Part shown: piece by piece, positions 50,922 to 61,066 of the stretch
Numbering within the stretch: position 1 is the first letter of the stretch
Layout of the letters: the number at the start of each line of letters is the position of its first letter
NCBI RefSeq assembly: GCF_900116515.1
Contig: NZ_FPBA01000003.1
Span: 248,001 to 312,000 of the forward strand
Length of the DNA: 64,000 bases
DNA from: Geodermatophilus amargosae
GTDB taxonomy: Bacteria > Actinomycetota > Actinomycetes > Mycobacteriales > Geodermatophilaceae
Reading direction: 5' to 3'
The notes under the pieces: model-generated
What the model saw: only the letters and a program-made list of their open reading frames with translations
Told to the model about the DNA's origin: nothing
The model's database searches: none
Made by a program: the position numbers and the translations under genes

Positions 50922-51659
50922 GTGCTCCACGACCTCCCCGCCGGCCGGTTCGCCGTCTGGGCCACCGCGTGGCTGTCCGGCCGCACCTCCTACGACGCCG
51001 CGCTCGACGCGCTCAGCGACGACCGCGCGCACCGCGTCACGGGCCTGCCCGGCACCTCCGACGCCGTTCCGCTCGGCTGGGCGCTGACCGCGCTGCGCGG
51101 CCTGGGTGAGCAGCGGCTGCGGCTGGTGCTGCCGGCGCCGGGCGACGTCCGGGGGCTGCCGCGCGCGCCGGGCCTGGCCGCGCTGGCGCTCGAGGCGGGC
51201 CAGGCCGCGGTCGGCGACGCCGTCGCCCTGGTGCCCGAGGACCTCGGCCCCGAGGTCACCGCGTGGACGGCGGTCGACCTCACCGGCCTGCCGCCGGCGC
51301 CGCCGCCGGTCGAGGACTCGCTGCGCCAGGTGTCCGGAGCGCTGGACCTCGCCGTCGGCGACGCCGCGCGCACGCTCGCGGCGCTGGACCTGGCCCGCTG
51401 GAACCCCGAGGTGCCGGCGTTGCTGGCCGGGCTCGGGACCGCCCGTGCACCGGGCCTGCCGCCGGACACCGAACCGCTGGCGCTCTCGGTGCTGGCCCGG
51501 GCGCAGCGGCTGGCGAGGGTCCTCGACCTGGCGCTCACCGACGCCCCCGGCGGTGCGGTCACCCACTCCCAGGCCGCCGCCCGCGACGAGGCGCTGCGTC
51601 CACTGGCCACCGCCGTCCGCGAGGCGACCGTCGCCGCGTACAACGCCGTCCCGCGGTAG
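50922..51659 (+). CDS. Conserved-type hypothetical protein
   Basis: 245 residues from a GTG. Ala/Leu-rich, no membrane segment. LHDLPAGRFAVWATAWLSGR opens it. A central PGLAALALEAGQAAVGDAVA and a helical C-terminus are typical of actinobacterial proteins I cannot name. It is convergent with the methyltransferase gene that follows. No further clue. Confidence 0.7.
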   Translation: MLHDLPAGRFAVWATAWLSGRTSYDAALDALSDDRAHRVTGLPGTSDAVPLGWALTALRGLGEQRLRLVLPAPGDVRGLPRAPGLAALALEAGQAAVGDAVALVPEDLGPEVTAWTAVDLTGLPPAPPPVEDSLRQVSGALDLAVGDAARTLAALDLARWNPEVPALLAGLGTARAPGLPPDTEPLALSVLARAQRLARVLDLALTDAPGGAVTHSQAAARDEALRPLATAVREATVAAYNAVPR

Positions 51660-51699
51660 TCGCGCCCCGGCGTCGCGCGCACGCGCTCGACCGACGGGA

Positions 51700-52548
<849 letters not shown>

Positions 52549-52587
52549 GGTGCACCGTCCTCGTCCGGCCCCCGATGGCCCGACGGT

Positions 52588-53733
52588 CTACTCCCGCGCG
52601 GCGGCCCCGTCAACGGCCGGGCGGGATGCCGGGCGCTGGACGAAGCAACAGGCCGCCGGGCAGTTGGTGCCCAGGCGCGGCTCGGCGCCCGAGCGCCGCT
52701 CCTGCAGCAGCTCGCGGACCATCGCCACGAACGCCGGGTGGGTGCCCGCCGTCCCGGCGCGGACGAACACCAGCCCGAGCTCCCCCGCGGTCTCCTCGGC
52801 CTCGTTGTCGAGGTCCCAGATCACCTCGAGGTGGTCGCTGACGAAGCCGACGGGGAACACCACGACCGCCGTCTCGCCGTTCTCGTGCAGGGCGCGCAGG
52901 TGGTCGTTGACGTCGGGCTCCAGCCACGGCACCGACGGCGGGCCGCTGCGGCTCTGCCAGACCAGGTCGAACTCCCGCCCCGGGTCGACCGCGTCGACGA
53001 CGGCCCGCGCGGCGGCCGTCAGCTCGTTCTCGTAGGCGTGCCCCTCGGGCCCGGCGACGGCGGCCATCGCGTCGGGGATCGAGTGCGCCGTGGCCACCAG
53101 GCGGGCGGTGGCGCGGTGCTCCTCGGGCAGCTGGGCGAGCGCGGCGGCCAGGGCGTCGGCGTTGGCCCGCACGAAGCCGGGGGTGTCGAAGTAGTGCGGC
53201 AGCTTCTCCGCCGTCGGGCCCCCGCCGGTGGCGATCCGGGCCCGCGCGACGTCCTCGTGGTACTGCCGGCAGCCGGAGTAGGAGGCGTAGGCGGAGGTGG
53301 CCAGGACGTAGGCGTGCTCGATGCCGTCGTCGGTCATCTGCTGCCAGACGTCCTCGACGTAGGGGTCCCAGTTGCGGTTGCCCCAGTAGACCGGCAGGTC
53401 GACGCCGGCTGCGGCGAGGTCGGCCTCGATCGCGGCGACCAGGGCCTGGTTCTGCGCGTTGATCGGGCTGACGCCGCCGAAGTGGTGGTAGTGCTCGGCG
53501 ACGTCGAGCAGCCGCTCGCGCGGGACGCCGCGGCCGCGCGTGACGTTCTCGAGGAACGGCATGACGTCGTCGTGCCCTCGCGGGCCGCCGAAGGAGAGGA
53601 CCAACAGCGCCTCGCGGCGGCCGGCCGGGGCGGGGGCCGCCGCCGGCGGCATCCCCCCGTTGTTGCGGACGGCCAGCGACGGGTCCTCGTCGGGTCGCTG
53701 GCCGGGGTTCAGGTCGACGGTGGCGCGGGGCAC
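52588..53733 (-). CDS. hemH: Ferrochelatase (coproporphyrin ferrochelatase type)
   Basis: 381 residues from a GTG at 53731-53733. Start of the fold: LLVLSFGGPRGHDDVMPFLE; YHHFGGVSPINAQNQALVAA gives the conserved GxSPxN. The catalytic His is in LVATAHSIPDAMAAV and the Glu in GHAYENELTAAA. A cysteine in SGCRQYHED and the C-terminal cluster NCPAACC together resemble the [2Fe-2S] ligand set of actinobacterial and mitochondrial enzymes. In actinobacteria the enzyme inserts iron into coproporphyrin III. It follows inhA by 71 bp in the fabG-inhA-hemH order of mycobacteria. Confidence 0.93.
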   Translation of the reverse strand: MPRATVDLNPGQRPDEDPSLAVRNNGGMPPAAAPAPAGRREALLVLSFGGPRGHDDVMPFLENVTRGRGVPRERLLDVAEHYHHFGGVSPINAQNQALVAAIEADLAAAGVDLPVYWGNRNWDPYVEDVWQQMTDDGIEHAYVLATSAYASYSGCRQYHEDVARARIATGGGPTAEKLPHYFDTPGFVRANADALAAALAQLPEEHRATARLVATAHSIPDAMAAVAGPEGHAYENELTAAARAVVDAVDPGREFDLVWQSRSGPPSVPWLEPDVNDHLRALHENGETAVVVFPVGFVSDHLEVIWDLDNEAEETAGELGLVFVRAGTAGTHPAFVAMVRELLQERRSGAEPRLGTNCPAACCFVQRPASRPAVDGAAARE

Positions 53734-53804
53734 GTGCTCTCTTCCTGTGCGCCGGGAGGCGCGGATGCGGATCGGCGGGTGGCGGTGGTCACACGCCGGC
53801 GGCT

Positions 53805-54574
53805 CTACACACCGACGGCGTGGAAGCCCCCGTCGACGTGGACGATCTCCCCGGTGGTGGCGGGGAACCAGTCCGACAGCAGCGCGACGACGGCCTTGCC
53901 GGCGGGCTCGGTGTCGGTGACCGACCAGCCCAGCGGAGCGCGGCCCTCCCAAGCCTCCTCGAACTGGGCGCTGCCCGGGATGGACTTCATCGCCATGCTG
54001 CGCAGCGGGCCGGCGGCGACGATGTTGGACCGCACGCCCTGCGGCCCGAGCTCGCGGGCCACGTAGCGGCTGACCGACTCCAGCGCCGCCTTCGCCGCGC
54101 CCATCCAGCCGTAGACCGGCCAGGCCACGGTGGCGTCGAAGGTGAGCCCGACGACCGAGGACGGGTTGGCCAGCAGCGGCCGGCAGGCCTGCACGAGCGA
54201 GGCGTAGGACCAGGACGACACCTGGAACGCCGTGGCGGCGTGCTCCCAGGCGACCTCGGGGAAGCCCTCCCCCATCGCCTCCTGCGGGGCGAAGCCGATC
54301 GAGTGGACGACGCCGTCGATCGAGTCGCCCACGTGCTCGCGCAGCCGGTCGGCCAGGGTGGCCAGGTGCTCGGCGTTCGTCACGTCGAGCTCGACGACCG
54401 GCGCCTCCTGCGGCAGCCGCTTGGCGATCCGCTGGCACAGCGACAGCGCGCGGCCGAAGTTGGACAGGACCACCGTGGCGCCCTGCTCCTGGGCGATCCG
54501 CGCGGTGGCGTAGGCGATCGACGCCTCGGTCAGCACGCCGGTGACGAGGATCTTCTTGCCCTCGAGAATGCCCA

Positions 54575-54575
<1 letters not shown>
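53805..54575 (-). CDS. inhA: Enoyl-ACP reductase (InhA/FabI)
   Basis: 256 residues. The NADH-binding start KKILVTGVLTEASIAYATAR lacks the usual GxxxGxG and instead has the FabI-type TGVLTxxSIA. VVHSIGFAPQEAMGEGFPEV is the FabI substrate loop, and WPVYGWMGAAKAALES carries the catalytic Tyr-x6-Lys. RSNIVAAGPLRSMAMKSIPG matches InhA. It does the last reduction of the FAS-II cycle and is the isoniazid/triclosan-type target in relatives. It overlaps the fabG stop by one base. Confidence 0.93.
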
Positions 54576-55321
<746 letters not shown>

Positions 55322-55339
55322 CTAGTCGGTGGACGCCGG

Positions 55340-56320
55340 TCACACCTGGCCGCGGTCGGCCGCCTCCCGCAGCACGGCGGCCACCTCGGGGGTCGCGGCG
55401 TGGACACCGGCCTGCAGGAACGACTGCTGCAGGACCTCCTCGACGCGGTCGCGCGACATCATGTCCGCGCCCATGACCTGCTGCTCGGCGGCGCCGGGGG
55501 TGAAGGTGACGGTCCGGATCCCGGCCGCCCGCAGCGCGCGGACCTCCCGGTCCAGGTGCCGCTGCGCGAAGCGGCGCATGGCCGCGGTGAGGTCCTGGCG
55601 CCAGCCCGGCGACCCGCTCATCGGCGCGACGACGACGGCGAGGCCGACGCCCGCGCTGCGCAGCACGGCGGCGTTCGTGGCCGAGTGCACGCCGCCGTCC
55701 ACGTAGGAGTGCTTCCCGATGCGGACCGGCGCGAAGTACCCCGGCACCGCGCACGAGGCGGCGACGGCGAGGTGGACCGGGGCCGGCGGCGCGCCGGGGC
55801 GGCCGAAGACGACGCGGCGCCCGTCGCGGCGGCGCACGGCGGTGATCCACAGGTCGCGCTCGGGCCAGGTGGGTCCCTCGACCTCGCGGAGGGCGCCGAG
55901 CTGGGACACGATGTCGTGCCGGCCGGGGGCCAGCAGCGTCATGCCGGCGGCCAGCGGGCGGAACCGCCACGGCCGGGCCAGCGCGCGGGCGACCAGCGGC
56001 GGGCCGGGCAGCCGCATCGGCCGGCGGAACACCGACAGCGGGTTGAACGGCGCGAGCTCGGGGACGTCGGTGGCGGCCATGGTCCGCAGCACGTCGTCCT
56101 CGCCGGACAGCGGCGCCTTGACCGTCCAGGCCGCCAGGTCCTCCGGGGAGACGCCGGCCCGCAGCAGGGTGCCGGTGATCGACCCGGCCGACGTGCCGAC
56201 GACGACGTCGGCGGACCGGGCGTCGAAGCCGGTGTCGTGCTGCAGCACCGCCAGGACGCCGGCGTGGTACGCCTGCCCGACGACGCCGCCCCCACCCAGC
56301 ACCAGACCCACCCGGACCAC
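55340..56320 (-). CDS. Patatin-like phospholipase
   Basis: 326 residues from the GTG at 56318-56320. The oxyanion hole GLVLGGGGVVGQAYHAGVLA is followed by the nucleophile in VVGTSAGSITGTLLRAG (GxSxG) and the catalytic aspartate in SYVDGGVHSATNAAVL (DGG). Patatin/RssA-type serine hydrolases cleave lipid acyl esters. It is 60 bp upstream of the fabG1 start on the same strand, so the two may be co-transcribed. Confidence 0.9.
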   Translation of the reverse strand: MVRVGLVLGGGGVVGQAYHAGVLAVLQHDTGFDARSADVVVGTSAGSITGTLLRAGVSPEDLAAWTVKAPLSGEDDVLRTMAATDVPELAPFNPLSVFRRPMRLPGPPLVARALARPWRFRPLAAGMTLLAPGRHDIVSQLGALREVEGPTWPERDLWITAVRRRDGRRVVFGRPGAPPAPVHLAVAASCAVPGYFAPVRIGKHSYVDGGVHSATNAAVLRSAGVGLAVVVAPMSGSPGWRQDLTAAMRRFAQRHLDREVRALRAAGIRTVTFTPGAAEQQVMGADMMSRDRVEEVLQQSFLQAGVHAATPEVAAVLREAADRGQV

Positions 56321-56374
56321 GGCCCGAGCCTGCCACGCCCGGCCCGAACCGGATGCGGCGCCTACGCTCGCCTG

Positions 56375-56578
56375 GTGTTCTTCCTCTTCGGCTTCGGCAC
56401 CAAGGTGCAGGACCTGGGCCCCGGGGAGGTCCGCACCTGCCCGCGGTGCGGCAACACCACCCGGTGGTCGCGGGTGCGGCAGTATCGCCAGTTCACGGTG
56501 TTCTTCGTCCCGGTCGCGCGGTGGGGACGGCACCGGCTGGAGGTCTGCGGCGTCTGCGGCACCGCCGTCGAGGTCTGA
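56375..56578 (+). CDS. Small zinc-ribbon protein
   Basis: 67 residues from a GTG. VFFLFGFGTKVQDLGPGEVR is followed by CPRCGNTTRW and the second pair CGVCGTAVEV, one zinc knuckle of two CxxC. The layout (FGFGTK..C..C...C..C) matches the zinc-ribbon proteins common in actinobacteria. It is divergent from the patatin gene, with 54 bp between starts. It probably contacts nucleic acid or protein; the function is unknown. Confidence 0.75.
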   Translation: MFFLFGFGTKVQDLGPGEVRTCPRCGNTTRWSRVRQYRQFTVFFVPVARWGRHRLEVCGVCGTAVEV

Positions 56579-56581
56579 CGC

Positions 56582-58493
56582 TCAGTCCCGCAGCAGGGCG
56601 AGGGTCGCCGCCACCGGGCCCGCGGTGAGCAGGCCGCTGCCGGCGCCCGCGACCTCCTCCGCGGCCGGCCGCAGGGCGTCAGCCGCCCGGCGCACCAGCT
56701 CCCGGTCCCCCACCGCCAGCGCGGCGCGGCCGGCCAGCACCTACAGCGCCTCCAGCAGCAGCCCGGGCGGCGGGTCGGGCAGGTCCCGCAGGGCGGCGGC
56801 CGCGGCGGCCCGGTCCTGCACGAGCAGCAGGTGCGGACGCACCCACGGGGCGTACGGGCCGGGGTCGCCGACCGGGCCGGCCGGCCGGCCGCGCTCCACG
56901 CGCAGGCAGGTGAGCGCCAGCGGCAGCGGGCCCTCGGCGACGCCGGGCATGCCGGCGTCGCCGAGGGGCCGCAGCGCCGTGGTCAGCACGTCCTCCGCGT
57001 CGGGGGCGCCCTCCAGCACGCGGCGCAGCGCCCGCCAGCCGGTGGTGAACACCGTGGCCAGCGGCCGCTCGGACCGGACGGCGAGCCGGTCGAGGACGTC
57101 GGCGTGCCCGGCGGCGCCGGCGAGGTCGCCCAGCGCGCTGCGGGCCTGCAGCCGAACGAGGTGCCCGAGCACCAGGTGCGTGTCCAGGCCCGCCCGGCCG
57201 GCCAGCTCCACCAGCTCGGCGCCGATCGCGTCGCGTTCCGCGGCGAGCCCGGTGCGGCCGCAGGTGTGCAGGTAGACGGCGCCGAGCGCGGAGGCGAGCA
57301 GGGCCGGGTCGCCGCTCGCGCGGGCGAGCTCCTCGGCCGCCCGCGCCGCGGCCGGCCCGCGGAGGCCGGGCAGCCCGCGCGACTCGACCGCCACGGTGGT
57401 GAGCAGCCGGGCGCGCAGCGGGACGGGCGCGTCCGGCGGGAGCCGATCGAGCGCCCGTCCGGCCGCGGCCACCAGCGCGGCGGAGCCCGCCGGGTCGTCG
57501 GAGCGGGTCCACACCGACGTGACGTCGAAGCTGCCGACGACGCGGGCGGTGAGCAGCGGGTCGCCGAGCTCCTCGGCTGCGGCGACCGTGGCCAGGCGCT
57601 GCTCGCGGGCGGCGGTGAGCCCGGCCGCGCCGCTGACGGCCAGTGCGCCCCAGCAGCGTCACCGACGACTCCAGCCGGGCCCGCGTCCCGACCGAGCGCT
57701 CCCAGCTCCCCGCCGCCCGCGCCCACACCGCCTCGGCACCCGCGGGCCGGCGCCGGTCGAGCGCCGGGTCGCGGCGGAGCACCTGCCCCTCCAGCTCGAC
57801 CAGCCGCTCCCCCGGGTCCAGCCCCAGTCTCCGGCCCGCCGGGCACGCGCCCGCCGCAGCACCGCCAGGGCGTCCGGCGCCCGCCCGCTGCGGTAGAGCG
57901 CCAGCGCGAGCAGCCGCCAGCCCTCCTCGCGCCACGGGTGCCCGGTGACGTGCGCGTCCAGCCGCGGGACGGCGTCCCCGGGGGCGGTCGAGGTCGAGCA
58001 GCGCCGCTGCCGCCTGCTCTACCGCGGTGTCGTGCAGCTCCGCCCAACGTGCCCGGTCCGGCGCCGCCCACGGCCGGTCGCCGACGTCGGCCAGCGCCGG
58101 CCCGCGCCAGGTGGCCAGCACCTCCTCCAGCGCGGGCAGATCCGCGGGGACCGCCAGCGTGTGTTCCACCCGCCAGGCGTCCACGGCGTCCGCACCGGGC
58201 CGCAGCGCGTAGCCGGGCCCCTCGGTGACCAGCAGCCGGGCGGGGGTCCGGGGCGGCCGGTCCGGCTCGAGTGCCCGGCGAAGCGCGGCGACGAAGGTCC
58301 GCACGGCGGCGACGGCGCCGCCGCCCGGGACGTCCCACAGGTCGTCGACCAGGACCGGCACCGGGACGACGCGGCCGCGGGCCACGAGCAGCCGGGCCAG
58401 GAGCTCGCGGTGCCGCGGGCCGCCCAGTGGCAGCGGCCGCCCGTCGGCGTCCCAGGCCGTCACCGGTCCGAGCACCCCGAACGAGACGCTCAT
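56582..58493 (-). pseudogene. Decayed AfsR/BTAD-type regulator
   Basis: Would be about 636 residues: a winged-helix/BTAD N-terminal region (SVSFGVLGPVTAWDADGRPL, then RTPARLLVTEGPGYALRPGA), followed by a helical, TPR-like C-terminus. The frame breaks at three places: near 57978-57982 (extra base in a C run), near 57829 (a missing base), and near 57648 (extra G). Restoring them gives a continuous reading. In addition an in-frame TAG at 56741-56743 cuts off the last 53 codons. Four lesions point to a true pseudogene more than to sequencing error. It is divergent from the similarly broken hydrolase gene. Confidence 0.85.
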
Positions 58494-58527
58494 CGAGCGC
58501 TCATCGGCCGCGCCGAGGGTGGTCGGC

Positions 58528-59401
58528 ATGACCCCCGACATCCCCGGCTTCGACCGCGTCCGGCTCCCCGGCGTCGACGGCGTGCAGCTGTCCGCCGCGG
58601 TGGGCGGCAGCGGCCCCGCCCTCGTCCTGCTGCACGGCTTCCCGCAGACGTCGCTGATGTGGCGGCACGTGGCGCCGCAGCTCGCCACCGACCACACCGT
58701 CGTCTGCCCCGACCTGCGCGGCTACGGCGCCAGCAACGCCCCCGCCGTGACCGGCCCGGACACCTACCCAAGCGCACGATGGCCGCCGACGTCGTCGCTG
58801 CGGCACAGGCGCTCGGCCACGACCGGTTCGCGCTGGCCGGCCACGACCGCGGTGCCCTGGTGGCGATCCGCGCCGGCCTGTACTCCCCCGACGTCGTCAC
58901 CCACCTGTGCTCCCTGGACGTGCTGCCCACCCTCGACTCCTGGGACATCTGCACGGGGTGCGGGCGGCGGTGGCCTGGCACCTGTCCCTCATGGCCCAGC
59001 CGCCGGGTCTGCCCGAGGCGATGGTCGCGGCCACCGCCGACGAGTTCTTCGGGTCGTTCCTCGACGCCTGGGGCCGCGAGGGGCGGTTCCCCGCCCAGGT
59101 GCGCGCCGGGTACCTGCGGGCCTCCCGCGAGCGGGTGCCCTCGATCGTCGCCGACTACCGGGCCGGTGCCGGCGTCGACCTCGAGCACGACGCCGCCGAC
59201 CGCGCGGCCGGCCGGCGGCTGCCCATGCCGGTCACCGTGCTGCAGCAGGACTGGGGTGCCGCGCTCGGCTTCGACGCCGCCGCGCTGTGGGGGGCGTGGG
59301 CCGCCGACCTCGACCACCGCACCGTCGACGCCGGTCACTCCATGGCCGAGGAGCGCCCCGACGTCGTCGTCGAGGTGCTGCGGTCACTGCTGTCCCGCTG
59401 A
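58528..59401 (+). pseudogene. Decayed haloacetate-dehalogenase-like hydrolase
   Basis: An alpha/beta hydrolase starting MTPDIPGFDRVRLPGVDGVQ, with LVLLHGFPQTSLMWRHVAPQ and VVCPDLRGYGASNAP. The nucleophile Asp is in ALAGHDRGALVAIRAGLY (GHDRG, as in fluoroacetate/haloacetate dehalogenases), and the catalytic His is in DAGHSMAEERPDVVVE. The reading frame shifts near 58768-58770 (missing base in TACCC-AAG) and again near 58955-58960 (TGCACGGGGTGC region). No start-to-stop frame exists. It begins 34 bp from the start of the decayed regulator, in the opposite direction. Confidence 0.85.
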
Positions 59402-59405
59402 GCGA

Positions 59406-59433
59406 CGACGGGCGCGCCGGACGGGACCCGTCG
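59406..59433. terminator. Possible bidirectional hairpin
   Basis: CGACGGG (59406-59412) and CCCGTCG (59427-59433), 7-bp stem, 14-base loop. It lies between the stop of the decayed hydrolase (59401) and the P450 stop (59436). Confidence 0.4.
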
Positions 59434-59435
59434 CC

Positions 59436-60707
59436 TCAGCCGATGCGCAGCGGGAGCGCGCGGGGGCCGCGGATCTGGCCGGTCGACCACCGCACCGCCG
59501 CGGGGTCGGCGAGGGAGAACTCCGGCACCCGGTCGAGCCAGACGTCGAGCGCCACCCGCAGCTCCATGCGCGCCAGGTGCGACCCGACGCAGCGGTGGAT
59601 GCCCAGGCCGAAGGCGGCGTGCCGGTTCACCTGCCGGTCGATGAGCACCTCGCCGGCCCGCTCGAACTGCGCGGGGTCCCGGTTGGCCGCCGGGAAGGAC
59701 AGCAGCACCCAGTCCTCGGCCTTCATCTCCACGCCGCGCCAGGTGACGTCGTCCTTCACCAGCCGCGCCATGGTCACCGGGGCGTAGGCGCGCAGGAACT
59801 CCTCGACCGCCCTCGGCCGGAGCCCGGGCTCGGCGACCAGCCGGCGCCGGTCCTCCGGGTGGCCGGCGAGGTGCCACAGCGAGGCGCCGATGGCGCTCCA
59901 CGTGGTGTCGATGCCGGCGATCAGCAGCAGCGCCATCGTGCCGGCGACGTGCGCGGGCTCCAGCTTGCGGCCGTGGAGCTCGGCCTCGAGCAGGTAGCTG
60001 GTCAGGTCCTCGCGCGGGTGCTCGAGGTGGTCGCGGATCTGGACGAGCAGGTACTCGAACAGGCGGCTGCTGCGCGCGAGGCGCTCCTCGGGCGGCAGGT
60101 CGATGCCCTCGAGCGCGTTCTCGACGAACCGCCGGAACCGCGGCCCGTCCTCGGGCGGGAAGCCGAGCATGTCGGCGATCACCCGCACCGGGATGTGCTG
60201 GGCGTAGTCGGCGGCGGCATCGACGACGTCCCGACCGGCGAGGCCGTCGACCAGGGAGGCGCAGAACGCACGCGTGCTCTCCTCCTGCCGGCCGACCGCG
60301 TTCTTGGTGAACGCCGGCAGGAGCAGCTTGCGGGCGTCGTGGTGGAACGGCGGGTCCGAGGAGATCGGCGGGGTGCCGCCGACCGGCGCCAGGGCACGCG
60401 GAGGCCGGAAGTTGCCCGCGATGATCCCGCGGGAGGAGAAGTGCTCGGTGTCGTAGGCGACCGCGGCGACGTCCTCGTAGCGGGTGGGCAGCCACGCCCC
60501 GCCGAAGCGCTCGGTGTGCGCGATCGGGCAGCGCTGCCGCAGGTCGTCCCAGATGCCGATCGCGCCCCGGGCCCACTCCTCGCCGGTGTGCGAGAAGTCG
60601 GTGGCCCAGTCGCGGACCGGGCCGCTGACGATCTCGCTGAACGTGCCCAGGGCCGGGTCCGACCGCAGCGTGCTCGCGTCGGAGGTGAAACGGTCGTCGA
60701 CGCTCAC
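59436..60707 (-). CDS. Cytochrome P450
   Basis: 423 residues from the GTG at 60705-60707. Heme-binding cysteine: FGLGIHRCVGSHLARMEL. I-helix oxygen-binding site: LLIAGIDTTWSAIGASL. K-helix ExxR: AVEEFLRAYAPVTMAR. A typical class I bacterial P450 needing a ferredoxin. Its GTG overlaps the stop of the ferredoxin gene upstream by 4 bp, so the two form a redox pair. The subfamily and substrate cannot be told from the sequence alone. Confidence 0.93.
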   Translation of the reverse strand: MSVDDRFTSDASTLRSDPALGTFSEIVSGPVRDWATDFSHTGEEWARGAIGIWDDLRQRCPIAHTERFGGAWLPTRYEDVAAVAYDTEHFSSRGIIAGNFRPPRALAPVGGTPPISSDPPFHHDARKLLLPAFTKNAVGRQEESTRAFCASLVDGLAGRDVVDAAADYAQHIPVRVIADMLGFPPEDGPRFRRFVENALEGIDLPPEERLARSSRLFEYLLVQIRDHLEHPREDLTSYLLEAELHGRKLEPAHVAGTMALLLIAGIDTTWSAIGASLWHLAGHPEDRRRLVAEPGLRPRAVEEFLRAYAPVTMARLVKDDVTWRGVEMKAEDWVLLSFPAANRDPAQFERAGEVLIDRQVNRHAAFGLGIHRCVGSHLARMELRVALDVWLDRVPEFSLADPAAVRWSTGQIRGPRALPLRIG

Positions 60708-60928
60708 CGCGTCACCTCCTCGGTCACGGCGTCCCGGAGCACGAGCACGGCTGACTCGGGGCAGTTGGCGGCGGCGAGCCGCGCGCCGTCCTCCAGGTCG
60801 GCCGGGACCCGGCCGTCCGGGACGAGGAGGGTGGCGTAGCCCTCGTCGTCGGCGCCGAAGAGGTCCGGCGCGAGGTCGTAGCAGCGGCCGTGCCCCTGGC
60901 ACAGCGACGGGTCGATCGAGATCCTCAC
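60704..60928 (-). CDS. Ferredoxin ([3Fe-4S] type) of the P450
   Basis: 74 residues from a GTG at 60926-60928, which follows GGAGAG. RISIDPSLCQGHGRCYDLAP and the late NCPESAVLVL give three cysteines in C-x5-C ... C-P spacing, the pattern of the [3Fe-4S] ferredoxins that serve actinobacterial P450s. The stop overlaps the P450 start. It carries electrons to the P450; a reductase is not encoded nearby. Confidence 0.92.
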   Translation of the reverse strand: MRISIDPSLCQGHGRCYDLAPDLFGADDEGYATLLVPDGRVPADLEDGARLAAANCPESAVLVLRDAVTEEVTR

Positions 60929-61066
60929 GGGCGGCTCTCCGTTCCCCGGGCGCACCCCTCCTGCGGGCCGCCCGCGGCAGCCGCTCGTGCGTGCCGGCCG
61001 CGGTCGCGCCCGGGGTGCGACCCACGTCCCGGAGCGAACAGCGGTCCGATCCGTGGCGTCAAGGGC

